Source: Peptococcaceae bacterium UBA5752
Lineage (GTDB): Bacteria > Bacillota > Dehalobacteriia > UBA4068
Length of the DNA stretch: 33,232 nt
Assembly (NCBI GenBank): GCA_002419055.1
Contig: DIFI01000015.1
Coordinates: forward strand, 1-33,232
Reading direction: 5' to 3'
Shown: piece after piece, positions 16,861-24,776 of the stretch
Layout of the letters: every line of letters starts with the position of its first letter
How positions within the stretch are numbered: position 1 is the first letter of the stretch
Translations under genes and position numbers: made by a program
The notes under the pieces: generated by a model
What the model was told of the DNA's origin: nothing
Seen by the model: the letters and a program-made list of their open reading frames with translations, nothing else
The model's database searches: none

Positions 16861-17724
16861 ATGGACTATAAAGATGTTATTAAATACTGTAATAATAATA
16901 AAATAAACATTGGTCAGTATGCCCTCCAAATAGAGGTTAAACGAGGCGATTTTACTGCAGAACAAATAACCGACAAATTTATAAAAATGCTCAATGTTAT
17001 GAAGCAATCATCCAGCTCGGCTGCCGACAAGCCACTTTATTCGGTCAGCAAAATCAGTGGCGGCAACGCTTACAAATATAACCAATATCAACAAAAAGGA
17101 GGTTCTCTACTGGGTAAACTGGCCGCTAATGCAGTTACTAAAGCATTATCCACAGCCGAAACAAACGCTGCGATGGGTAAAATAGTAGCCTGCCCTACTG
17201 CCGGTTCCAGCGGTATAGTTCCGGCGGCAATATTGGCTTGCGGTGAAACATTCGATCTTAAGCAAGACCTATTAATAGAAGCACTAATGGCCTCCAGTTT
17301 GATTGGCAAGATAATTGCTGAAACAGCTTCTATCTCCGGCGCTGAAGGCGGATGCCAGGCGGAATCCGGCTCTGCAGCAGCAATGGCGGCCGCAGCAATC
17401 TGCCAGCTGCGAGACGGCAGTCCGGAAGTTTGTTTTTATGCGGCGGCTATCGCTATTAAAAACTCGTTGGGACTGGTATGCGATCCGGTAGGCGGTTATG
17501 TAGAAATACCCTGTGTCAAAAGGAATGTCGGTGGTGTCATCAACGCTTTGGCGGCTGCTGATATGGCATTAGCCGGTATTATAAGTTATATTCCATTTGA
17601 TGAAACAGTTACCGCCATGAGTAATATTGGCAAAATGCTTCCCTCTGCTCTTAAAGAAACCTCCGGTGGCGGATTGGCGGCGACCAAAACCGCCGCGGCC
17701 CTCAGCGGTAAAATATTTAACTGA
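16861..17724 (+). CDS. sdaAA: L-serine dehydratase, iron-sulfur-dependent, alpha subunit
   Basis: About 287 residues. The cluster-binding cysteines are visible in ACPTAGSSGIVPAAI, GGCQAESGSAAAMAAAA and the CDPVGGYVEIPC pair, all in family order, and the ending SGGGLAATKTAAAL is typical. The ATG at 16861 has AAAGGA at good spacing; the ATG 15 bases earlier sits almost on the sdaAB stop with its AAGGG too close. It is the second and last gene of the serine dehydratase unit and ends at a terminator. No serine transporter is adjacent. Confidence 0.95.
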   Translation: MDYKDVIKYCNNNKINIGQYALQIEVKRGDFTAEQITDKFIKMLNVMKQSSSSAADKPLYSVSKISGGNAYKYNQYQQKGGSLLGKLAANAVTKALSTAETNAAMGKIVACPTAGSSGIVPAAILACGETFDLKQDLLIEALMASSLIGKIIAETASISGAEGGCQAESGSAAAMAAAAICQLRDGSPEVCFYAAAIAIKNSLGLVCDPVGGYVEIPCVKRNVGGVINALAAADMALAGIISYIPFDETVTAMSNIGKMLPSALKETSGGGLAATKTAAALSGKIFN

Positions 17725-17732
17725 AATAAACA

Positions 17733-17756
17733 AAAGCGCCGGTACCCCGGCGCTTT
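17733..17756. terminator. Terminator between sdaAA and the SLH gene
   Basis: A 10-bp GC-rich stem (17733-17742 with 17747-17756) with a TACC loop lies between two convergent genes. The plus-strand tail is TTT then GTTAGTTATT, a weak U tract; the minus strand reads into TTTTGTTTATTT, which is better. Confidence 0.75.
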
Positions 17757-17784
17757 GTTAGTTATTTGCTTATTTTTTCAAGTA

Positions 17785-20700
17785 TCAGATTATTGTAGTG
17801 CTTACAGTTAATGTATAATCCAATTCAGTTGTACCGTCCTCAGCTGTAACTGTTATATGAAATACATTATCACCGTTGGTTAAGGTATACGACTGGGAGG
17901 TTGCGCCGCTGGCAACAGCATTACCATCTATTTTTATCGTCGATTTACTGCCAGCGTTAGCGGTAGGCCTAATGGTAATGGAGGTTTCATTTCCGACATT
18001 AGCCGATAATGACAATCCGCTTCCGGAAGCCGTATATGTTCCGCTGGAAACAATCGCCTGTACAGAAGAAAGCGTAGCGTCATGTGATGTTTCATCGGTT
18101 TTAAATTCGATATTCAACGCAGGATAGGTAACACCATTATAGACCATCGTCGCATGAACAACATATGTCGTTCCTTCATCAAGATCGGATATAGTAACAC
18201 TATGAGTTGTTGAAGAACTGTTAGGAGTAAATCCGGTAAGTACCGGCGTCAAAGTTGTATCATCTCCTTTTACCTGATAAGCAATATTCAGTTCGCCAAC
18301 GACATTATATGTTGCCGTAATGGTAGCAGAATCTTTATCGACACTGCCAGACAAAATTGTCAGTGACGGCGTTGAAGTCGTAAAGGTCGTTGTTGAAGTT
18401 GCCGATGTTTTACTGCTGCTAGTGACATAAGCTGACACGGTATAAGTGGTAGCGGGAGAAAGCCCCGTAAATGTATAAGATGCCGCAGTATTAGCCGCCA
18501 ATGTCAAAGTTTGAGTCGTAGCCGTGCCGCCGCTGGGCGTTAATGTAATAGTAGCCGTACCTGCAGTATCGGATTGCAGATTCAATTTGGCTGTGGTAGC
18601 GGTAACATTACTGACCGAAAACGTTGTCAGCTGCGGCAACCCGCTGCCAGTGGTAAAATAAGAAGTGAATTTCTCGTTTTTATCACCATCGCTGTTGTAG
18701 ACGCTGCCTGCCAACACGATCACGTAATATTTAGTACCCGTAGCCAAATCAGAGGATGGCGTAATCGTAATTGTCTTACTGCTGATCGTGGCGGTAAAAC
18801 CGATTTCGGTACCGCTGGTACTGCCTTTGCGAAGCTCAATTACGCTACTCTTAATATATGACGAAGTCAGAGAGTCTCCATCATCGTTTTTATATACGGA
18901 TTGATCAAATACGATTTTGACGGTTGTACCTACGGCAATACCGGTACTGGCATTACTGGGCGTAACAGTTGATACAAACGTATCGTCTCCCTCAGTAGTG
19001 AAGTATGTTGTCTTCTTGTCGTTTGAATCTCCGTCACTGTTATAGACGCCATCAGCCAATACTATCACATAATACTTGGTACTTTCATCCAGATCATCCG
19101 ACGGCGTAATAGTGATAGTTTTGTTGTTGCTGATTGAAGCACTAAAATCTATTTTTGTACCCGTGGTGCTGCCCTTACGCAATTCAACAACACTGCTCTT
19201 AATGTATGACGAGGTTAGAGCGGTTTTATCATCGTCTTTATATACTGATTCGCTAAATACAAGTTTAATAGTAGTACCAACATCGATATTGGTACTGCTG
19301 TTGCTAGGCGTAATGGTAGGCATCAGCGTTCCCGTCGTTTCGGTGGTAAAATATGAAGTGAATTTATCATTCTTATCACCATCGCTATTGTAGATACTGT
19401 CAGCTAAAACTATCACATAATATTTGGTATCATCATCCAAATCATCCGACGGTGTAATTGTGATAGTCTTGTTGCTGCTGATCGAAGCGCTAAAGCCGAC
19501 TTCCGTACCGGTGGCGCTGCCTTTCCGCAACTCAATTACGTCGCTTTTAATGTAAGACGATGTCAATGAGGTTTTGCTCTTATCTTTATATACCGCCTCA
19601 TCAAATACTATTTTAATGGCCGTATTTACATCAATATCCGTAGCGCCTTTTTTCGGCGTTACGCTGGAAACAAAGGTTCCTTCCGTATCGACGCCCTCAG
19701 TAGTGAAATATGAAGTGTTTTTATCATTTTTATCACCGTCACTGTTGTAAACGCTGCCAGCTAAAACTATTACATAATATTTGGTATCTTCGTCCAAATC
19801 ATTCGACGGTGTAATTGTGATAGTCTTGTTGCTGCTGATCGAAGCGCTAAAGCCAACTTCCGTACCGGTGGCGCTGCCCTTACGCAGCTCAATTACGTCG
19901 CTTTTAATATAAGATGATGTCAATGAGGTTTTGCTCTTATCTTTATATACAGCTTCACTAAAAACAAGTTTAATGGTTGTACCAACATCAATATTGGTAC
20001 TGCCGTTGCTAGGCGTAATGGTAGGTATCAGCGTGCCTGTCGTGGAACTGCCGCTGCCCAAGATGGTTTTAGGCGCTGTTTCGTAAGTAATACCTGAAAC
20101 ATTTTGATATGCGGTACTAATAACGCCGGTGCCGGTAAAAGCGGCCTTGCCGTTGATATTGGCGGTACCAATAGTAACGCCGGAAGCCAAATATATTGAT
20201 GAACTGGCCGCTGCTGAGGCAATATTTAAGGTAGTGATACTGCCGCCCTGCAAAGTCAACGTCAACTTGGAATTAACATTCATTTTATTAATAGTACCGC
20301 CGCTGCCTTTTACTACTGCGCTGGAGTTGACATCAACCGTATCAAAACTACCAATCAACTGTACGGTACCTGAGGACAAAGAACTGCCGCTTAATAATAC
20401 ATTCTCAAAACCTTCCCCGGTCAATCCACTTTCCTGCAGTTTTGCGCCGTTATTCACGGTAGTATTAGTAGCATAGGCGGAGCCGGTCATTAAAAACCGA
20501 ACATCACCTTCGGATTTGGCAAGTATCAGATTGTTAATGCCGGTGTTATTAGCGGTTACCGTGTTTTCGCCGCCGCCATTTACGGTCATAGTACCGAGAA
20601 CCCGACAGTTATTAAAAGTAGCACTGCCATCACCGACTGCAGAAGAAATGGTAAGATTGTTTGCGTAAATAGTATTCGCGGTAGTTGTGTCGGCAGTTGA

Positions 20701-21339
20701 GATAGTGCTATTGCTTTTGACTATCTTTTCATTATTTACAATACTATAAATAATTTTCGCCGCCTCGGCTCTCGTAAGACTGCCAGTCGGACGATAATAG
20801 TTATTGGCATCCCCAGTCATATATCCTTTGGCGTAAACCTTATTAACAGCACTGAGCGCCCATGAAGCAATTGACGATTTGTCGCCGGTAGCAATAGTTT
20901 TGCTCACTGTTGGATTTGTGATGATCCTGGCAATGATCACCGCGGCTTCCTGTCGGACAATATTATTGTCAGCACGGAAGGTACTATCTTCATATCCGGT
21001 AATATAGCCAGCCGATACAGCTTTGCGCACATCGCTATAATACCATGACGATGAAGAAACATCGCTGAAGCTGATAGTGGTAGTATTGCTGATACCGATT
21101 GCTAAATTGATCATTTTAGCAAATTCGGCACGGGTCACGGCCTTATCGGGTTTAAATGTACCGTCGCTATATCCGCCGATATATCCGGCGCTGACGCCGG
21201 CATTAATATAGCTTTCCGCCCAGTGTCCTTTGGTATCGGAAAATGTAGTAGTGGCACCGGCAGGCACTGCTAAAACAGTAAGCAGCATAGAAACAACTAG
21301 GACAAAAACAAAAAATTTACAGAAACGTGTTGTTTTCAT
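17785..21339 (-). CDS. Large SLH-domain surface protein with Ig-like, FN3-like and cadherin-like domains
   Basis: 1184 residues. A signal peptide (~1-29, hydrophobic core then VPAGA) is followed by three SLH domains at about 33-75, 92-135 and 153-198 (FSDTKGHWAESYINAG, FSDVSSSSWYYSDVRKA and a third with GSLTRAEAAKIIYSI). SLH domains anchor proteins to pyruvylated cell-wall polymer or, in Negativicutes, to peptidoglycan. Residues ~205-430 are Ser/Thr/Gly/Asn-rich and look like a beta-solenoid. Four Big_5-like Ig repeats (~433-896) follow, then two FN3-like domains (~900-1085) and a C-terminal cadherin-like beta-sandwich (~1090-1180). GAGAGGGG precedes the ATG. Likely an S-layer or adhesin-type protein; no catalytic domain is apparent. 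Confidence 0.92.
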   Translation of the reverse strand: MKTTRFCKFFVFVLVVSMLLTVLAVPAGATTTFSDTKGHWAESYINAGVSAGYIGGYSDGTFKPDKAVTRAEFAKMINLAIGISNTTTISFSDVSSSSWYYSDVRKAVSAGYITGYEDSTFRADNNIVRQEAAVIIARIITNPTVSKTIATGDKSSIASWALSAVNKVYAKGYMTGDANNYYRPTGSLTRAEAAKIIYSIVNNEKIVKSNSTISTADTTTANTIYANNLTISSAVGDGSATFNNCRVLGTMTVNGGGENTVTANNTGINNLILAKSEGDVRFLMTGSAYATNTTVNNGAKLQESGLTGEGFENVLLSGSSLSSGTVQLIGSFDTVDVNSSAVVKGSGGTINKMNVNSKLTLTLQGGSITTLNIASAAASSSIYLASGVTIGTANINGKAAFTGTGVISTAYQNVSGITYETAPKTILGSGSSTTGTLIPTITPSNGSTNIDVGTTIKLVFSEAVYKDKSKTSLTSSYIKSDVIELRKGSATGTEVGFSASISSNKTITITPSNDLDEDTKYYVIVLAGSVYNSDGDKNDKNTSYFTTEGVDTEGTFVSSVTPKKGATDIDVNTAIKIVFDEAVYKDKSKTSLTSSYIKSDVIELRKGSATGTEVGFSASISSNKTITITPSDDLDDDTKYYVIVLADSIYNSDGDKNDKFTSYFTTETTGTLMPTITPSNSSTNIDVGTTIKLVFSESVYKDDDKTALTSSYIKSSVVELRKGSTTGTKIDFSASISNNKTITITPSDDLDESTKYYVIVLADGVYNSDGDSNDKKTTYFTTEGDDTFVSTVTPSNASTGIAVGTTVKIVFDQSVYKNDDGDSLTSSYIKSSVIELRKGSTSGTEIGFTATISSKTITITPSSDLATGTKYYVIVLAGSVYNSDGDKNEKFTSYFTTGSGLPQLTTFSVSNVTATTAKLNLQSDTAGTATITLTPSGGTATTQTLTLAANTAASYTFTGLSPATTYTVSAYVTSSSKTSATSTTTFTTSTPSLTILSGSVDKDSATITATYNVVGELNIAYQVKGDDTTLTPVLTGFTPNSSSTTHSVTISDLDEGTTYVVHATMVYNGVTYPALNIEFKTDETSHDATLSSVQAIVSSGTYTASGSGLSLSANVGNETSITIRPTANAGSKSTIKIDGNAVASGATSQSYTLTNGDNVFHITVTAEDGTTELDYTLTVSTTII
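18650..20040 (-). repeat. Four tandem ~340-355-bp repeats coding Ig-like (Big_5) domains
   Basis: Approximate units are 19697-20040, 19342-19695, 18995-19340 and 18650-18990, in order from the N-terminus. Each codes about 115 residues with the cores TSSYIKS, ELRKGS, KTITITPS, TKYYVIVLA and YNSDGD. Units 1 and 2 are the closest: a run of about 50 residues (YKDKSKTSLTSSYIKS onward to KTITITPS) is identical in protein and nearly so in DNA. Unit 4 is the most divergent. Such repeats are prone to change in copy number by recombination. Confidence 0.9.
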
Positions 21340-21515
21340 CGGCTTCCCCTCTCTTTGGTTGTTTAAAAGTAATTTTTGAAAAATCGATACTCTATCCTTA
21401 TTGATATCCTAACATAACAATAATTGGAAAACAATCTTTTTGCACTATAGTAGAAAGATATAATTAATATCTATTAAGTTCCAATATTTAGGAAATAATA
21501 TTTTTTATTTTCCGC

Positions 21516-21544
21516 TTGCATTTTAATTTTTAGAAAGTTATAAT
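21516..21544 (+). promoter_or_regulatory. Sigma-A promoter of the ctsR-clpC operon
   Basis: TTGCAT (21516-21521), 17-base spacer, perfect TATAAT (21539-21544). The inferred start lies at about 21551, immediately before the GGTC direct repeat, so a repressor bound there would block initiation or early elongation. Confidence 0.75.
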
Positions 21545-21552
21545 AAGGGCAG

Positions 21553-21569
21553 AGAAGGTCAGAAGGTCA
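21553..21569 (+). promoter_or_regulatory. Possible CtsR operator (GGTCA direct repeat)
   Basis: AGAAGGTCA occurs twice, at 21553-21561 and 21561-21569, sharing one A. CtsR boxes are direct repeats of (A/G)GTCAAA separated by three bases, placing GGTC motifs 10 bases apart; here they are 8 apart. The location, at the transcription start of ctsR itself, fits autorepression. The altered spacing makes the call tentative. Confidence 0.5.
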
Positions 21570-21594
21570 ATATTTATCAGAGGAGCAATTGGCA

Positions 21595-22065
21595 ATGATT
21601 ATATTAGCAGATCAAATAGAGGCATATATCAAAAGTTTACTTGCAACATCGCAGACAGGTATTCTCGAACTCAAACGCAACGATTTGGCCGAGACGTTCA
21701 TGTGTGTGCCATCGCAAATCAACTATGTGCTAAGCACCCGGTTCAATTCTCAGCAAGGTTATATAGTGGAAAGCCGTCGTGGCGGCGGTGGTTACCTGCG
21801 GATTATTAAGCTTTCCATGAATAATGACGCTGAATTTCAACGCTTGCTTGACGCAGCCGAAGGGCAACACGTTTCCCGTCAAACGGGTGAGATATTGCTC
21901 AAACGACTGATTGATGAGGAGTTTATCTCTATACGCGAAGGTTTAATTATTAAAGCAATGATTGATGACAACGTACTCAAAGTTGCCGATGTCAATAGCG
22001 AGTTGCTACGGGGAAATCTGCTTAATGCTTTGTTGATTACTCTTATGAGAGAAAATTTATCTTAG
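21595..22065 (+). CDS. ctsR: Transcriptional repressor CtsR
   Basis: About 156 residues. The winged-helix DNA-binding half is unmistakable: ETFMCVPSQINYVLSTRFN, then GYIVESRRGGGGYLRII, the wing whose glycine-rich RGGGGY is the thermosensing loop in B. subtilis. The C-terminal dimerisation half (EFQRLLDAAEGQ through LRGNLLNALLITLM) is present. CtsR represses clp and other heat-shock genes and is inactivated by heat. The ATG at 21595 has AGAGGAG 9 bases before it; a TTG at 21589 would be too close to it. clpC follows after 20 bp, with no mcsA or mcsB gene between. Confidence 0.95.
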   Translation: MIILADQIEAYIKSLLATSQTGILELKRNDLAETFMCVPSQINYVLSTRFNSQQGYIVESRRGGGGYLRIIKLSMNNDAEFQRLLDAAEGQHVSRQTGEILLKRLIDEEFISIREGLIIKAMIDDNVLKVADVNSELLRGNLLNALLITLMRENLS

Positions 22066-22085
22066 ATCCCGAAGGAGGGGATATT

Positions 22086-24755
22086 ATGATTTGTCAAAAA
22101 TGCGGCCGGAATAAAGCTACGGTAAAAATCGTTGCCATTAACAATGGAATTACAGAAGAGTTATATCTCTGCGAATCTTGTGCTGCCGAAAGCGGCCGCT
22201 TAAGCTTCTTTAATGATGATGGTTTTGATGATTTATTTGCCAATGTATTCAATAAAAAGAACAGAGTGAGGGTGGGTAGGATGGCAAACAGGTTAACGGA
22301 AAAAGCTCAACGCGCCTTGATTTATGCAGAAAAAACAGCCAAGGAACGGCATGCCGCCTATATTGGCACTGAACACATGCTATTAGGTTTGTTTGCAGTC
22401 AAGGATGGCATTGCCGCAAAAGTTTTGGCATCGTTAGGTTTAAATATGGAAGTCTTGGCTAAAGCAATTGATGACAACGCCAATTACGGTCAGACATTTA
22501 TGGGATTTTCACCAAAAGCAAAACGAGCCCTGCAATTAGCTGTCGAAGAAGCAGTACAAATGGGTGTGAATTTTGTTGACACAGAGCATTTGCTATTGGG
22601 CTTGGCAGCTGAAGACGAAGGCGCTGCCTGTCTCTGGCTTATCGACATGGCCGATGCCGACTTAAAACGTGTTCGCTCCGAAGTAATGGCAATTTTACAG
22701 CAAGGTGGTAGCGAACGTGATCAAGCAAATAAACCCGGCACCGCCAAGCGGCGTGGCAAAAGCAATACGCCTACTATCGATGAATTTGGCCGCGACCTAA
22801 CGGCAGCCGCCGAATCGGAAAAACTTGACCCGGTGATCGGCAGAGAAAAAGAAATTCAACGGGTGATCCAAATATTATCACGCCGCACCAAAAACAATCC
22901 AGTATTAATGGGCGAACCAGGCGTGGGCAAAACAGCCATCGTCGAGGGATTGGCTCAAATAATTGTAGAGGGCAAAGTGCCCGAAACCTTGATAGGCAAA
23001 AGAGTAATTACCATGGATATGTCTTCTATGGTCGCGGGTTCCAAATACCGTGGCGACTTTGAAGAACGTATGAAAAAAATGGTTGATGAAATCCGTGAGA
23101 ATAAAGACATTATACTGTTTATCGATGAGCTTCATACCCTAGTCGGAGCTGGCGCGGCCGAAGGTTCTATCGACGGTGCCAATATTTTGAAACCGGCGCT
23201 TTCACGCGGTGAACTGCAGTGTATCGGCGCCACGACGCTTGATGAATACAGGCGCTATATCGAAAAAGACGCGGCACTGGAACGGCGTTTCCAGCCGGTA
23301 ATTGTTGGAGAACCCAGCGAAGAAGATGCTCTGTCAATTTTATACGGATTGCGTGATAAATACGAAGCGCATCACCGTGTGAAAATTACTGATGAAGCCC
23401 TGAAAGCTGCAGTATCATTATCCAGTCGTTATCTTACCGAACGTTATTTACCCGACAAAGCAATCGACTTGATCGATGAGGCAGCATCAAAAGTCAGGTT
23501 AGCTGCCTATACAGCACCGGACAACTTAAAAGAGATGGAAGCACAACTGACTTCTATCCAAAACGAGAAAGATGCAGCGGTGAAAGCTCAAGAGTATGAA
23601 AAGGCTGCCGCACTGCGGGATAAAGAGCATAAACTCTGTGAAGAAATAGAAGCCGGACGCAAAGGTTGGCACAAAGAAACCAGCAGCCAAAACCTCATCG
23701 TTAATGCTGATGATATTGCCGAAGTCTTATCTGAATGGTGCGGAGTTCCCGTTTCCCGACTCAAAGAGGAAGAAGTTGATCGGATGCTCAAACTTGAAGA
23801 ATTGCTGCATCAGCGGATAGTCGGTCAAAACGAAGCTGTCGGGAGCGTTGCCAGATCTGTGCGACGCGCCAGAGCCGGGTTAAAAGACAGCAAGCGGCCG
23901 ATAGGTTCTTTCATCTTCCTTGGCCCTACCGGCGTCGGTAAGACTGAGCTGGCCAGAGCTTTGGCAAATATCCTTTTTGGCTCCGATGATGCCATGGTGC
24001 GCATTGATATGAGTGAGTATATGGAGAAATTCGCTGTCTCGCGTCTTGTCGGAGCGCCTCCCGGCTATGTCGGTTACGAGGAAGGAGGCCAGCTGACAGA
24101 GGCTGTACGACGCAAACCCTATTGCGTTATACTACTCGACGAAATCGAAAAGGCCCACCCCGATGTATTTAATATCCTCTTGCAGGTCTTAGAAGATGGA
24201 CGTCTGACCGATAGTGGAGGCCGCACAATAGATTTTCGGAATACTGTAATCATCATGACCTCTAATGTCGGTGCATCACTTATTAATCGAGAACATGTAA
24301 TGGGATTTGCTATCGACACAGATAACTCGGCCGCTATCGGCTACCAAGCTATGAAAGAACGGGTTATGAATGAGCTTAAAAACACTTTCAGACCAGAATT
24401 CATTAACCGTATCGATGACATTATTGTCTTCCATGCCCTGGAAAACGATCAAATCAAGAAAATAGCTGGGCTAATGATCGATGATTTGCAACAACGTCTA
24501 GCCGAAAAAGATCTGAAACTTACGGTTAGTGAGGGTGTTTACAAACACTTGGTTGAACAGGGTTTTGATGCTGTTTTCGGCGCAAGACCTTTAAGAAGAG
24601 CGATCCTCCATCTGGTTGAAGATCCAATCAGTGAAGGAATTTTGCGGCAAGAATACAGCTGCGGAGATACCATAATCGCAAAAATGAGCGGCGGTAATAT
24701 CGTCTTTGCCAAAAAGAATTCTAAAGAAGATAAAAAAGATCTGTTAGACGAATAA
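22086..24755 (+). CDS. clpC: ClpC-type AAA+ unfoldase with an N-terminal ClpE/McsA-like zinc finger
   Basis: 889 residues in one frame. Residues 1-35 form a four-cysteine zinc finger (C3, C6, C29, C32) like that opening McsA and ClpE. After a short acidic linker, residues 66-200 hold both Clp_N repeats (LTEKAQRALIYAEKTAKERH onward), which ClpE lacks. Then come D1 with GEPGVGKTA (~277) and LFIDELHTLVGAG, a UVR-type coiled segment (~488-518), D2 with GPTGVGKTE (~613) and LLDEIEKAHPDVFN, an MGF tripeptide where ClpP docks, and a complete D2-small domain. It should unfold substrates for ClpP. An internal ATG at 22281, with GAGGG 8 bases before it, could give a finger-less 824-residue ClpC. GAAGGAGGGG precedes the first ATG. 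mcsA and mcsB are absent here. Confidence 0.93.
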   Translation: MICQKCGRNKATVKIVAINNGITEELYLCESCAAESGRLSFFNDDGFDDLFANVFNKKNRVRVGRMANRLTEKAQRALIYAEKTAKERHAAYIGTEHMLLGLFAVKDGIAAKVLASLGLNMEVLAKAIDDNANYGQTFMGFSPKAKRALQLAVEEAVQMGVNFVDTEHLLLGLAAEDEGAACLWLIDMADADLKRVRSEVMAILQQGGSERDQANKPGTAKRRGKSNTPTIDEFGRDLTAAAESEKLDPVIGREKEIQRVIQILSRRTKNNPVLMGEPGVGKTAIVEGLAQIIVEGKVPETLIGKRVITMDMSSMVAGSKYRGDFEERMKKMVDEIRENKDIILFIDELHTLVGAGAAEGSIDGANILKPALSRGELQCIGATTLDEYRRYIEKDAALERRFQPVIVGEPSEEDALSILYGLRDKYEAHHRVKITDEALKAAVSLSSRYLTERYLPDKAIDLIDEAASKVRLAAYTAPDNLKEMEAQLTSIQNEKDAAVKAQEYEKAAALRDKEHKLCEEIEAGRKGWHKETSSQNLIVNADDIAEVLSEWCGVPVSRLKEEEVDRMLKLEELLHQRIVGQNEAVGSVARSVRRARAGLKDSKRPIGSFIFLGPTGVGKTELARALANILFGSDDAMVRIDMSEYMEKFAVSRLVGAPPGYVGYEEGGQLTEAVRRKPYCVILLDEIEKAHPDVFNILLQVLEDGRLTDSGGRTIDFRNTVIIMTSNVGASLINREHVMGFAIDTDNSAAIGYQAMKERVMNELKNTFRPEFINRIDDIIVFHALENDQIKKIAGLMIDDLQQRLAEKDLKLTVSEGVYKHLVEQGFDAVFGARPLRRAILHLVEDPISEGILRQEYSCGDTIIAKMSGGNIVFAKKNSKEDKKDLLDE

Positions 24756-24776
24756 ATAACAAATAGGAGGCAGCCG

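Noticed and set aside
18650..20040. CRISPR array or non-coding tandem repeat
   Set aside because: The repeats are ~340-355 bp, in frame and code for Ig-like domains; there is no short-repeat/spacer pattern.
20129..20476. 115-codon plus-strand frame, and similar ones at 19076-19393 and 18574-18861, inside the SLH gene
   Set aside because: They are antisense to repetitive, low-complexity Ser/Thr-rich coding sequence, have no RBS and resemble no family.
22086..22280. Separate short mcsA gene upstream of clpC
   Set aside because: There is no stop codon between the zinc finger and the ClpC body, so the simplest reading is one fused gene, with a possible internal start noted separately.
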